Shown here piece after piece: positions 37,518 through 46,511 of a DNA stretch of 64,000 nucleotides. The number at the start of each line of letters is the position of its first letter. Position 1 is the first letter of the stretch. Below the pieces are notes generated by a model. The model was given only the letters and a program-made list of their open reading frames with translations, made no database searches and was not told the origin of the DNA. Origin of the DNA: Opitutia bacterium (GTDB taxonomy: Bacteria; Verrucomicrobiota; Verrucomicrobiia; Opitutales; Opitutaceae); NCBI GenBank assembly GCA_016217545.1, contig JACRHT010000002.1, positions 1 to 64,000 of the forward strand, given 5' to 3'. The position numbers and the translations under genes are program-made.

Positions 37518-39599
37518 ATGCTTCGCCGCCTGGCTCTCTGCTTCGTGTTCGCCGCTCTCGCGGGCATCGCCGCGCGCGCCCAAACCGCGGGCACGATGCC
37601 CGATGTCCGGGGCGACGAATCCGTCTACGACGACAATACTCGGGAACTAGTCGTCCGCGGTCATGCGCGTCTCGTCTGGGGCGAAGTCGTTCTCACCGCC
37701 GACGAACTCCGCTACCGCCGCGAGAGCAACACCGTCACCGCGTCCGGACATTTTATTCTCACCCGCGGTTCGCGCCGCCTCGTCGCCGACGAAGGCACCT
37801 ACGACCTCGCCTCGAACACGCTCCACGTCCGCAACCTCCGCGTCGGCGAATTTCCTGTCTACGTCACCGGCGAGTCCGTCGACGGCACGTTCGACAAACT
37901 CGTCTTCACCAACGCCACGATCTTCTTCCGCGAAAACGCCGCCTACGCGCCCTCCATCCGCGCCCGCAAGGTCGTCTACGAAAAAGGCCAGATCGTCTCG
38001 GGCGAAGGCCTCGCACTCGGCCTCCTCGGCAGCCACTTTCTCTCGATGCCGACGTTCCAGCACAAGCTCGGGACGGAGCTGTTCTCCTACTTCGTCGGCA
38101 AAGTCGGCTATCGCGCCAGCCTCGGCCCATTCCTCGAAGCCGATGGCCGCATCCCCATCGCGCCCGGCGTGAAAGCCGGCGCCGACATCGGTCTCTACGG
38201 TTCACGCGGCGTCATGGTCGGCCCCGCCGCCACCTACCGCACGGGCGACGACAACAATTTCGCGACCGGCGGACTCACGAGCGGCTACATCAACGACCAC
38301 GGCGATCGCAAAACCGACATCCTCGGCCGCGCCGTGCCCGAGAACCGCAGCTTTGTCGAGTGGTGGCACCGCCAACGCGTCGGCGAGCGCTTCACCCTCG
38401 ACGGCCAGTTCAACTACTGGAGCGACTCCGAGGTGCTGCGCGACTTCCGTCCGAAGCGCTTCTTCCCCGTCCAGCAACCCGACTCCTACCTCGAAGGCAC
38501 CTACACCGGCGACAACTATGTCCTCAGCGCCTTCTCGCGCGTGCATCCGAACCGCTACCACCGCGTGCAGGAACGCTTGCCCGAAATCCGCTTCGACCTG
38601 CTCCCCTCCGAAGCGCCCGCCGGCTTCTACGAACGCGGCTCCGCTTCCCTCGCCGTGCTCGAGGAGGACGCCTACCTCAATCTCCCCAAGCAACGCTCCA
38701 CCCGTTACGACGCCTACTACGGCATCGAGCGCCCCATCGCCCTCGCGCCGTGGATGACCTTCACGCCCGTCGCCGGCGGACGCCTCACGCACTACGCGAA
38801 CGCCACCGGCGGCAAGGACACCTACACGCGCGCCATCGGCGAAGTCGGCTTCGATGCCCGCCTCCGCGCCGCCGGCGTTTTCGACTACAAGAATCCGCTT
38901 TGGGACATCGACGGCCTGCGCCACCTCGTCGAGCCGCGCCTCTCCTACCGCTACGCGCCCAAAGCCGACACCGGAGCGCGCTACATCCCGGCGATCGACC
39001 ATCGCGTCTTTTCGACCTACCTGCAGCCGCTCTCGATCGGCGACCAGCGCAACATCGACGACCTCGACGCGATGAACACCGTGCGCCTCTCGCTGAACAA
39101 CACGCTCCAAACCCGCAGCTCCACCGGCTCGCGCGACCTCGCGGCGCTCAGCTTCGCCGCCGACTACCGCTTCGAACGCAAGCTCGGCCAGCGCCCGCTC
39201 ACCGATCTCCACACCGAGCTCGCGCTCACGCCCGCCGACTGGATCACGTTCTCCGTCTACGAACGCTTCACGCCGCAGACCTCCGAGCAGCAGGAGCTGA
39301 ACTACGCCCTCGAAATCACCGATCAGGAATGGTGGGCTGCGAAGCTCAGCTCGCATTTCCTCCGCAACGACTACCAGGAATACGCGCTCGATTACCGCCA
39401 GCGCATCAACGAAGTCTTCGACGTCGTCGGCCGCTGGCGCTACGACGTTCGCAACAGCCGCTTCAACGAGCAAACCTACGGCATCTCGCAGCGCCTCGGC
39501 CAAACCTGGGCGATCAAATACGAAGTCTCCTTCTCCGAAGGCCCGCGCCGCGAAAGCAGCTTCGGCTTCAACCTCGAAGTCGAACTCCTGAAATTCTGA
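37518..39599 (+). CDS. lptD: LptD/OstA-like outer-membrane LPS assembly protein
   Basis: Probable LPS transport barrel of 693 residues. After a signal peptide (MLRRLALCFVFAALAGIAARAQ), an OstA/LptA-like periplasmic beta-jellyroll spans about 30-140 (DNTRELVVRGHARLVWGE, YRRESNTVTASGHF). A long C-terminal barrel region follows, with alternating aromatic strands and RLGQTWAIKYEVSFSEGPRR, ending in ELLKF. It is somewhat shorter than E. coli LptD (784), and the four disulfide cysteines are not evident. The ATG at 37518 is chosen over a TTG three codons upstream. It is divergent from glgB. Confidence 0.85.
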   Translation: MLRRLALCFVFAALAGIAARAQTAGTMPDVRGDESVYDDNTRELVVRGHARLVWGEVVLTADELRYRRESNTVTASGHFILTRGSRRLVADEGTYDLASNTLHVRNLRVGEFPVYVTGESVDGTFDKLVFTNATIFFRENAAYAPSIRARKVVYEKGQIVSGEGLALGLLGSHFLSMPTFQHKLGTELFSYFVGKVGYRASLGPFLEADGRIPIAPGVKAGADIGLYGSRGVMVGPAATYRTGDDNNFATGGLTSGYINDHGDRKTDILGRAVPENRSFVEWWHRQRVGERFTLDGQFNYWSDSEVLRDFRPKRFFPVQQPDSYLEGTYTGDNYVLSAFSRVHPNRYHRVQERLPEIRFDLLPSEAPAGFYERGSASLAVLEEDAYLNLPKQRSTRYDAYYGIERPIALAPWMTFTPVAGGRLTHYANATGGKDTYTRAIGEVGFDARLRAAGVFDYKNPLWDIDGLRHLVEPRLSYRYAPKADTGARYIPAIDHRVFSTYLQPLSIGDQRNIDDLDAMNTVRLSLNNTLQTRSSTGSRDLAALSFAADYRFERKLGQRPLTDLHTELALTPADWITFSVYERFTPQTSEQQELNYALEITDQEWWAAKLSSHFLRNDYQEYALDYRQRINEVFDVVGRWRYDVRNSRFNEQTYGISQRLGQTWAIKYEVSFSEGPRRESSFGFNLEVELLKF

Positions 39600-39658
39600 G
39601 CGAGCAACGCGCGATGCGCTACCTTTCCGGATTTCCGAAACCGCGTTCGTCGCGTGCG

Positions 39659-39686
39659 GTAGGGCGGGACCGCCGGGCCCGCCGCG
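39659..39686 (+). repeat. Hairpin repeat, GTAGGGCGGG variant
   Basis: GTAGGGCGGGACCGCCGGGC followed by CCGCCGCG can form GGCGGG/CCCGCC. It occupies the 148-base gap between lptD and the rsmB-like gene, which contains nothing else clear. Confidence 0.5.
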
Positions 39687-39747
39687 AATCAGGGAATAGC
39701 TCGCCCACACTTCTCGCGGTGACGAAACCTGGGCAAATTCGCCTGCC

Positions 39748-41025
39748 ATGAACCCGCGCATCGCCGCGAACCAGCAGCGCACGTTCCTCGCGCAACTCGC
39801 CGTCGTGCTCCCGCACGTCCGCACCGACAGCGCGCTCCCGCGCCGCATCAAGGAACTCCTCGGCCGCAATCGCGCCTTCGGCTCCCGCGACCGCCGCCTC
39901 TACCGCGAGCTGCTCTACACCGTCATCCGCTACCTGCCGTGGTTTGAGCCGCTCCTCGCCAGCGACGAAAACGCCGCCGCGCAACTCGCCGCCTGGCTCG
40001 CGCCGGAAATGAAGGACACCGCCGCCTATCGCGCCGCGCTCCTCGAAGGCTGGCCCGCGACTCCCCCCACGCTCGCCGAGAAATCCGCCGTCCTCCGCGC
40101 CCGTTTCTCCGCCCCAGGTAGGGCGAGTCGTCCCGACGAGCCGCCCACATCCGTCGACGACAACAACTTCGCCCCCACCACTCTCCTCCCCGCGTGGTTC
40201 CGCGAGCACTGCCCCGAAGCTTTCTCGTCGGCGCAGCTCGATGCGCTCCTCGCCCGCGCACCGATCTGGATTCGCCTCCAAGCCAACGACCGCGAGATGG
40301 TTCTCGACGAGTTCCGCCGCAAGGGCTGGGAGCCGCGCGCCACTCCGGTTTCGCCCGACGCCTTCGCGCTGCCGCCCAACGCCGAGGTCGCGAACACCGA
40401 CGCTTACCGCCGCGGCTTCGTCGAGATTCAGGACGTCGGCTCGCAACTCGTCCTCGCTCACGCTCCCGTCGCGCCCGGCGAGCGCTGGCTCGACGCCTGC
40501 GCGGGCGCCGGAGGCAAATCGCTCCAACTCGCCCACGCCGTCGAAGCCGCCGGCCGCGTCGACGCCACCGACATTCGCCCCGCGATGCTCGAGGAGCTGC
40601 GCGAACGCGCCACCCGCGCCCGCCTCACAAACGTCCGCCTCGTCCGCGCCGCCGACGGCGTCTACGACGGCGTTCTGGTCGACGCGCCGTGCAGCGGCTC
40701 GGGCACGTGGCGCCGCCTGCCGCACATGAAGTGGCACACGCAACCGGCCACGATCCCGCAATTCGCCGCGCAACAACTCGCCATCCTCTCCGCCAACGCC
40801 GCGCACGTCCGCCCCGGTGGGTTGCTGGTCTACGCGACGTGCTCGCTGAGCCACGTGGAAAACCACGACGTCGCGGCCGCGTTCCTCGCCACGCACGCGG
40901 AATTTTCCGCCGAAAAGCCGGCGCGCGATCTCGGCGACCGCTTCGACGGCGCCGGCACCACATTGCTGCCCGCCACCCACGACAGCGACGGCTTCTACGT
41001 CGCCCTCCTCCGCCGCCGCGCCTGA
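39748..41025 (+). CDS. rsmB: RsmB-like 16S rRNA (cytosine-5) methyltransferase
   Basis: SAM-dependent RNA m5C methyltransferase of 425 residues. An N-terminal NusB-like helical region (about 1-110) is followed by the RsmB/NOP fold. Motif I is DACAGAGGKSLQLA, motif IV VDAPCSGSGTWRRLP carries the release-type Cys, and motif VI VYATCSLSHVEN carries the catalytic-type Cys. Residues about 124-134 (GRASRPDEPP) are encoded by a hairpin repeat sitting in frame in the linker between the two domains. The exact target (C967) is inferred from the family. Confidence 0.9.
   Translation: MNPRIAANQQRTFLAQLAVVLPHVRTDSALPRRIKELLGRNRAFGSRDRRLYRELLYTVIRYLPWFEPLLASDENAAAQLAAWLAPEMKDTAAYRAALLEGWPATPPTLAEKSAVLRARFSAPGRASRPDEPPTSVDDNNFAPTTLLPAWFREHCPEAFSSAQLDALLARAPIWIRLQANDREMVLDEFRRKGWEPRATPVSPDAFALPPNAEVANTDAYRRGFVEIQDVGSQLVLAHAPVAPGERWLDACAGAGGKSLQLAHAVEAAGRVDATDIRPAMLEELRERATRARLTNVRLVRAADGVYDGVLVDAPCSGSGTWRRLPHMKWHTQPATIPQFAAQQLAILSANAAHVRPGGLLVYATCSLSHVENHDVAAAFLATHAEFSAEKPARDLGDRFDGAGTTLLPATHDSDGFYVALLRRRA
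40118..40145 (+). repeat. Hairpin repeat embedded in frame in the rsmB-like gene
   Basis: GTAGGGCGAGTCGTCCCGAC followed by GAGCCGCC matches the intergenic repeat family and is translated as part of GRASRPDEPP in an interdomain linker. The reading frame is preserved. Confidence 0.6.
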
Positions 41026-41072
41026 GCGATTTCCCCCTTGCGCGCCCTCCGCGCCGTCCCTCGACTCGACCC

Positions 41073-42050
41073 GTGGTCGCCGAAGCCGATTATCGCATCA
41101 AACTTCCCGTTTTCGAGGGTCCGCTCGATCTCCTGCTCTTCCTCATCCGCAAGAACGAGCTGGATATCTACGACATCCCGATCGAGTCGGTGACCAAACA
41201 ATACCTCGAAGTCCTCTACGCGATGAAGGACTTGGAACTCGAGGTCGCCGGCGAGTTTTTCGTCATGGCCGCCACGCTGATGGAGATCAAGAGCCGCATG
41301 CTCCTCCCGAAGCACCAGCAAGCCATCGACCCGAACGCCGACGACGAGGAACTCGATCCGCGCTGGGAACTCGTCCACCAGCTCCTCCAATACAAGAAAT
41401 TCAAGGAAGCCTCCGGCAAACTCGGCGAGATGGCCCGCTATACGCAGGACATGCTACCCCGCCCCGCCAGCGCTTTTGCCCCGCTCGCGGAACGCCCGCT
41501 GAAGAGCGTCGATCGCATCGAACTCTGGAACAGCTTCAACGTCGTCCTCCGCCGCCTCGCCGAGAAGCTCGTCGTCGGCGAAATCCACGCCGAACAGGTC
41601 ACCGTCGCCGATCAGATGGAATACATCCTCGAGCGCGTGAAGACCCAGCGGGAGTTCACTTTCTCGAGCCTGTTCACGACGAAGATCCCTCTCCGCACGC
41701 TCGTCGCGACCTTCCTGGCCATGCTCGAGCTGACCCGCCTCCGCAAACTCACGCTGCGGCAGGACGAGGCTTTCTCGGACATCTACTGCACCGCCGTCGA
41801 AGACACGCCGCCCGCGCCCGCGACTCCGGTCGATGACATCGCTGCAACCGCGCCCGCAGCGGAAGCGCCGCCCGCCCCGGCTTCCTCGAGCGAGCCGATT
41901 GTCGCGACCGAGCCCGCCGCGGAGACGCCGCCGGCAGCCGACGCACCCGCGTCGGCGTCCGTCATCGATCAAAACGCTCTTGAAACGTCCGACCCGGCGA
42001 ACACCGTCACGCCCCAAGATGAAAAAAGCGCCCCGCCGCCGCCCGTCTAA
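41073..42050 (+). CDS. scpA: Segregation and condensation protein A
   Basis: Kleisin subunit of the SMC-ScpAB condensin. The N-terminal kleisin helices are clear (IKLPVFEGPLDLLLFLIRKNELDIYDIPI), followed by the MAATLMEIKSRMLLP segment. The C-terminal winged-helix region ends near residue 245 (LTLRQDEAFSDIY). A further 80 residues are Ala/Pro/Glu-rich and low-complexity (PAPATPVDDIAATAPAAE), an unusual extension for the family. The start is GTG (VVAEADYRI). scpB and smc are not adjacent. The 3' end overlaps the next small gene by 32 bases. Confidence 0.93.
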   Translation: MVAEADYRIKLPVFEGPLDLLLFLIRKNELDIYDIPIESVTKQYLEVLYAMKDLELEVAGEFFVMAATLMEIKSRMLLPKHQQAIDPNADDEELDPRWELVHQLLQYKKFKEASGKLGEMARYTQDMLPRPASAFAPLAERPLKSVDRIELWNSFNVVLRRLAEKLVVGEIHAEQVTVADQMEYILERVKTQREFTFSSLFTTKIPLRTLVATFLAMLELTRLRKLTLRQDEAFSDIYCTAVEDTPPAPATPVDDIAATAPAAEAPPAPASSSEPIVATEPAAETPPAADAPASASVIDQNALETSDPANTVTPQDEKSAPPPPV

Positions 42051-42294
42051 GTCCGCGAAGAAGCCCAAGGCGAACGCGCACCTGCTCGGCCTCGGCCTCG
42101 ACAACGACGACGGCCACAAGCGCATCACGCAGGCCGAAAAATTCTCGCTCTTTGGCGGCTCCGAGGAGACGCACGGCCGCATGGCCGAGACGATGATCAA
42201 GACCTTCGAGGAACTGAAGCACCGCGGCAAACACCTCGAAACCGTCGAGCCCAAGGAACTCGCCGAGATCATCCACAAATCCACGCCGCGCTGA
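42019..42294 (+). CDS. Small basic protein overlapping scpA
   Basis: A 91-residue protein of unknown function. The N-terminus is Lys/Arg/Pro-rich (MKKAPRRRPSKSAKKPKANA) and probably unstructured or nucleic-acid-binding. The rest is helical (GRMAETMIKTFEELKHRGKHLE). It starts inside the last 32 bases of scpA in another frame. Codon bias continues past the scpA stop, so it is a true gene. Its coupling to a condensin subunit invites a role near the chromosome, but nothing in its sequence proves it. Confidence 0.65.
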   Translation: MKKAPRRRPSKSAKKPKANAHLLGLGLDNDDGHKRITQAEKFSLFGGSEETHGRMAETMIKTFEELKHRGKHLETVEPKELAEIIHKSTPR

Positions 42295-42342
42295 GGCGCG
42301 CAGTTGTCTTTTTTTCGAACCGCACTTCACTTTCCCACCAAC

Positions 42343-42666
42343 ATGGCCGCCAACATCCTGAATCTCGACACGAACTCCTTCAAACCCGCCGTTTCCGGCA
42401 GCACGCCCGTCCTCGTTGACTTCTGGGCTCCTTGGTGCGGCCCGTGCAAGGCGATCGCCCCGATCCTCGAAGACCTCTCGACCGAGCTGGCCGGCAAGAT
42501 CCAGATCGCGAAGGTCAACGTCGACGACAACGGCGACCTCGCCGCCCAATACGGCGTCCGCGCCATCCCCACGCTGCTCCTCTTCAAGAACGGCGCCGTT
42601 GCCGAGCAGTTCGTCGGCATGATGGACAAGGCCACGCTCAAGGCGAAACTCGCCGGCAAGATCTGA
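42343..42666 (+). CDS. trxA: Thioredoxin
   Basis: Cytoplasmic dithiol-disulfide oxidoreductase of 107 residues with the active site W31-C-G-P-C35 in FWAPWCGPCK. The cis-Pro segment is VRAIPTLLLFKNG and the length and C-terminus are normal. The start is the ATG giving MAANILNLD; an upstream frame of 13 codons is unlikely. A strong terminator follows 30 bases after the stop. Confidence 0.97.
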   Translation: MAANILNLDTNSFKPAVSGSTPVLVDFWAPWCGPCKAIAPILEDLSTELAGKIQIAKVNVDDNGDLAAQYGVRAIPTLLLFKNGAVAEQFVGMMDKATLKAKLAGKI

Positions 42667-42695
42667 GCGAACTCGCCTCCTCCCTCTCTCTTCCC

Positions 42696-42721
42696 GCCGG
42701 AGCAACCGCTCCGGCTTTTTT
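42696..42721 (+). terminator. Rho-independent terminator after trxA
   Basis: The stem GCCGGAGC/GCTCCGGC with AACC loop is followed by six T residues. Confidence 0.85.
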
Positions 42722-42754
42722 GCGCCCTCGCGGTGCGATCCCGCGCCCCACACC

Positions 42755-42781
42755 TGTAGGAGCCTGCTTGCAGGCGACCGT
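42755..42781 (+). repeat. Hairpin repeat TGTAGGAGCCTGC variant
   Basis: GTAGGAGCCTGCTTGCAGGC (extending to GACCG) forms GCCTGC/GCAGGC. It sits in the 238-base convergent gap after trxA, which otherwise shows only the terminator. Confidence 0.5.
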
Positions 42782-42904
42782 TGGAGTTACATCCGCGCGC
42801 GAGATTCGCGACTACCTTCGACCGGCCAGCCACCAGCCAGCACCCTCCACCCAACGCGCTTCCCCACCAGCCCCACAGGTCACGCTGCGGCAAGCGCCCC
42901 GTGC

Positions 42905-44323
42905 TCAGAATTTCTTCAGCTCGAAAACCAGCACGCCCGGAGGCGTCGCGCCCGACGAGAGGACATCCACGTGCACCGTCGTCCCCTTGGGCAAGCCCGC
43001 TGAGAATCGATCGTCGAGCGCGGCGTTGAACATCCGCACTGCCGCCGCCGGCGTCTGCGCGACTCGTGCATCGAACCGCACTTCGGGTATGCCGTTGGTC
43101 ACCACGCCCCCCGGCGGCAGCCGCAACTGAACTTTCACGGAGCCTTCGATCTTCATGCGCAGCACCGCGCTGTTGAGAGACTCCCACTCCTGTGCGAAGG
43201 GCGAAACCAGCAGCGAGGAAACCTGCGCGCCGGCCGACAACACGCCCACCGCGACGAGTCCACCCATCGCGGCGAAGTGCCACACCGGCTTCTTGCCCGC
43301 TTGCTCACCGCTGCCGCGCACAGCCGCCACCAAACCGACGACCACGATGCCGCCCAGCGGCCAAAGCGAACGATAGCCGCCATGCCAGTTCGGCGAAAAC
43401 ACCGCGACCGCACTAAACAGCGCCATCGCTGCGCCCAGGGCCAGCAACCAGCCCATCCGCGCACGTGGCTCGGTTCGGGTTTCACGACGCGCCGTTGCAA
43501 TCAGTCCCACCATGACAATCGCGCCAATCACCGCCGCCAGCACCCGCGCCGAACCGTGCTCACCCACGATGAAAACGCCCCAACCCGCGGGGAGCGCGAA
43601 AGTGAACAGCGATTCCAGCCGACCGACGATCTCCGTGCGATCGACGATGCCGGCTCCATCCATCAGCCACCGCTCCAACAAGCCCGACGCAACGAGCCCC
43701 ACGGCCATGACCGCCAAATGGGTCAGAAACCAGCCTTTCAAGTCGTTCACCACGCGCAGCGGCCGCGCAAGCGTCAGCGCCGCCAACGGAACGAGTCCCA
43801 TCGTCGCGTTCGGGAAGTAGCACATCGCCGCGCCGAAATAGAGCAGCGCACCGCCGAGCATGCCCACGAACCGCCGTTGCCCGCCGACCTCCAATTCGCT
43901 TTCCGTCGCCGCGAACGCGGCGAGTGACAACAAAGCCGACAGCGCCGCCGGCCAAGCCGCCGCCCAAGCGACGTAGAGTTGCGCGGCAGGCAGCAGCATG
44001 ACGCCCGCAGACAACGCCGTCGCATCGATCTCGGACCAGCCGCCGCGCTCACAGACCTGCCAAATGGCGACGCCGCAAAGCAGCACGAGCAGGAACGACA
44101 GTCCGCGCAGCGCCGTCAGCATCGGCACCGAGTCGATCGAGTGAAACGCCAAGTCCTGGAGTGCGCCGTGCAAGATGCCCTTTTGCGCGCCGTCCGTCGC
44201 GAGCACCTCAGGCGCGCTCAGTCGCAGAAAATCCTCCGGCGAGCCAAACTCGTGCGTGAAGACCGGCCAATACGCGAGCAACGGCAGGACGAGCAACGCG
44301 AGATAGCACAGGCGGGTGCGCAT
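42905..44323 (-). CDS. Polytopic membrane protein, GT-C/GtrII-like
   Basis: A 472-residue protein with roughly ten membrane helices in the first 340 residues and a soluble C-terminal domain of about 110 residues. The N-terminus MRTRLCYLALLVLPLLAYWPVFTHEFGSPEDFLRL places an acidic loop after the first helix. That is the usual position of the catalytic Asp/Glu of GT-C lipid-linked glycosyltransferases such as GtrII. The assignment is tentative. It lies three bases downstream of the DNA polymerase gene on the same strand, with no obvious functional link. Confidence 0.7.
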   Translation of the reverse strand: MRTRLCYLALLVLPLLAYWPVFTHEFGSPEDFLRLSAPEVLATDGAQKGILHGALQDLAFHSIDSVPMLTALRGLSFLLVLLCGVAIWQVCERGGWSEIDATALSAGVMLLPAAQLYVAWAAAWPAALSALLSLAAFAATESELEVGGQRRFVGMLGGALLYFGAAMCYFPNATMGLVPLAALTLARPLRVVNDLKGWFLTHLAVMAVGLVASGLLERWLMDGAGIVDRTEIVGRLESLFTFALPAGWGVFIVGEHGSARVLAAVIGAIVMVGLIATARRETRTEPRARMGWLLALGAAMALFSAVAVFSPNWHGGYRSLWPLGGIVVVGLVAAVRGSGEQAGKKPVWHFAAMGGLVAVGVLSAGAQVSSLLVSPFAQEWESLNSAVLRMKIEGSVKVQLRLPPGGVVTNGIPEVRFDARVAQTPAAAVRMFNAALDDRFSAGLPKGTTVHVDVLSSGATPPGVLVFELKKF

Positions 44324-44326
44324 GGA

Positions 44327-46498
44327 TTACAGCAGGAACTCCTGCTGGTCGACTTTGGGCCGGAGACCCGCGAATCGTCCATAGCGTTCCGACCAATCGT
44401 CGATTTTTTCCAAGTAATAGACAGGGTCGTAGGGTGCCGCCGCCGGATCGAAGAGCGCCACCGGCCGCGCCCGCTGCCAGTCCGCCGTCTGCCCCTTCTG
44501 CTTCGCCACGATGTAGTAGGTGACGCGCTCGCCCATGCGCGGACGCGGCGTCATCTGCAGCGCCGCTTCCGCCGCGGCGCGGCGCGGCTTGCCGCCACCC
44601 GCAATCCATTGCTGATACGCGTCGGGGTTCTGGCTCAACGACTCCGACTTCGCCAGTTCCGCGACCGGCAACTCGCGCGCGGCGATCTTTGCGCGATAGT
44701 CCTCGATCGTCTTCGCGGGCGACTGGTCGGTGACGCCGAGCACGAAAGCAATGAACTCGTCGCTCAGCCGCTTCAGGTAAGGCTCGATCCCGCGCGAACG
44801 CAGCGCCGAGCCGCGGAGCGTCACCTCGCCATCGACGGCGAGCGCGTAGTTCTTCGCCTTGTAGCAGAACATCGCGTCGTAGCGGCCGTCGAACTCCAGC
44901 TCGATGCCCGTCGGCAGCACACCGACAACCTCCGCGAGCAATTTCTCCGGCTCCGCGAAGTATTTTTCCGACGAGAGATAAATGCCGTCCGTGTCGGCCT
45001 CGAGGATCGTGCAACCTTGCTTCTGAAACTCCTCGATCAGCTTCTGCAGGAGTTCGCGCCCGCGCCGGGTGACCTCGGCCGCGAGGTCGCCGTCGCCGAA
45101 GCGCGCGCCGGAGAAGCCGAGATAGCCGTAGAACGAGTTGATCAGGATCTTGAAATTCGCCTGCCGTGCTTGCGCCTCGTCGCGCTCGGCGGCCGTCGGC
45201 GCGGACTTGGCGAGCTGCTTGTATTTCAGACGGTATTCGCGCAGCCGCTTGAGCAGCGGGATGAACACGCCGAGCGAATCGTTCTTCGGGTTGCGCCCGA
45301 TGTGCAGCAACAGGCTCGGATAGAGCGACGCGACGTCGAAGTGCAGCACGTGCTTGAACACGCCCTCCTGAAAGCTCCGCGTGAAACCACCCTCGAACGT
45401 CGCCCACTCCACCGGCGCCGGGCACGCCGCGCGCGCGTGGTAGTATTCCTCGAGAAAGAGCAAGTCGACCTTGCCCGCCGTCCCGCGCAGCGCGGCGTCC
45501 TGCAGCAGCAGCGGAAAAGTCCGCGTCTGCTCGAAATAGGTCGGCAACAACACGTCGGCCACGCCCTTGGTCTCGCGCAGGTCGTCGGCGAGATACGCGA
45601 GGAACTTCGCGCGGTCGCGGCGAAACTCGTCCTGGATCCCGAAGCCGTCGATGTAGGTGCGCCCGGCGCCGTCCTCCGGCGTCACTCCGAAGTAAATCGC
45701 CGCTTCCTTGAGCCCATACGACGTCATCTCACGCGTCGTGATGTCGTAGAGCTGCACGAGCAGATACGTATCAATCACCGCGCGCCCCGGGATATCGCAC
45801 CGCGGAAAATCCACCCAGCGTTCCGCGACCTTCAGCCGGCTGTTGCGAAACTCCGCGTTCAACCCGAACCGCCCCCAAGCACACGGCAGCTTGTAGCGCC
45901 GGCAGCGCTGGCGCAGGTAGTCGAGGTCGAACTTGAAGAGGTTGTGCCCCTCGATGACGTCCGGGTCCATCTCGCGCAGCACGTCGTTGAAGCGGATGAG
46001 CAGGCGCTTTTCGCCGTCCGGCGTTTCGTCCTCCAGCTCCAACAATTCGCGCCGCGCGCCGCATTGCAGGCCGATCGCGAGAATGCGGTCGCCCGCGCGG
46101 CGCGCGTCGGAAAATCCGCCCGGCTCCTCGGTCGCCGTCTCGATGTCGAGCTGACAGCGACGCAGCTCCGAGAAGTGCATCTCGGCATAGAGCCGCGCCC
46201 GCTGCTGGAGCAGCCACTGGCTCTCGTAGGGCTTGAGCACATCGATCGGCGCGCCCTCGCGCGTGGCGCGAAAGAAGTTGTCGAAACGCGAGAGCGCTTC
46301 GGCGTGCGCGAGCCAAGTGAAGGCTCCCTCGCCTCGCAGCCGCTCAAAGGAGATATCCGGGATCGTGGCGCTTTCCGCGACCCACGCGAACGGCCGAAAC
46401 GCCTCCACGCGTTCAATGCGTCCGCCGTCGGGCATCGCGACCGACACGTGGGCCTTACCCGCGTCGTCGATCCACAGACCGCACAGCGTTTCGGGCAT
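44327..46498 (-). CDS. polB: Family B DNA polymerase (Pol II-like)
   Basis: A 723-residue family-B polymerase, slightly shorter than E. coli Pol II (783). The proofreading exonuclease motifs are present: Exo I LDIETA, Exo II EGHNLFKFDLDYL and Exo III YLADDLRET. Polymerase motifs follow: A FDVASLYPSLLL, B KILINSFYGYLG and C EADTDGIYLS, where Glu-Ala precedes the DTD catalytic pair. It is therefore expected to have both activities. Such enzymes are scattered in bacteria and act in translesion or replication restart; that role is inferred. ATG at 46498 has a GGAG six bases upstream. Thirteen bases separate it from the small membrane protein gene upstream. Confidence 0.93.
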   Translation of the reverse strand: MPETLCGLWIDDAGKAHVSVAMPDGGRIERVEAFRPFAWVAESATIPDISFERLRGEGAFTWLAHAEALSRFDNFFRATREGAPIDVLKPYESQWLLQQRARLYAEMHFSELRRCQLDIETATEEPGGFSDARRAGDRILAIGLQCGARRELLELEDETPDGEKRLLIRFNDVLREMDPDVIEGHNLFKFDLDYLRQRCRRYKLPCAWGRFGLNAEFRNSRLKVAERWVDFPRCDIPGRAVIDTYLLVQLYDITTREMTSYGLKEAAIYFGVTPEDGAGRTYIDGFGIQDEFRRDRAKFLAYLADDLRETKGVADVLLPTYFEQTRTFPLLLQDAALRGTAGKVDLLFLEEYYHARAACPAPVEWATFEGGFTRSFQEGVFKHVLHFDVASLYPSLLLHIGRNPKNDSLGVFIPLLKRLREYRLKYKQLAKSAPTAAERDEAQARQANFKILINSFYGYLGFSGARFGDGDLAAEVTRRGRELLQKLIEEFQKQGCTILEADTDGIYLSSEKYFAEPEKLLAEVVGVLPTGIELEFDGRYDAMFCYKAKNYALAVDGEVTLRGSALRSRGIEPYLKRLSDEFIAFVLGVTDQSPAKTIEDYRAKIAARELPVAELAKSESLSQNPDAYQQWIAGGGKPRRAAAEAALQMTPRPRMGERVTYYIVAKQKGQTADWQRARPVALFDPAAAPYDPVYYLEKIDDWSERYGRFAGLRPKVDQQEFLL

Positions 46499-46511
46499 CA
46501 GCAACTCCGGC

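Noticed and set aside
42600-43300. Long minus-strand frame antisense to trxA and its terminator
   Set aside because: It runs through the terminator and repeat and is antisense to a clear thioredoxin gene.
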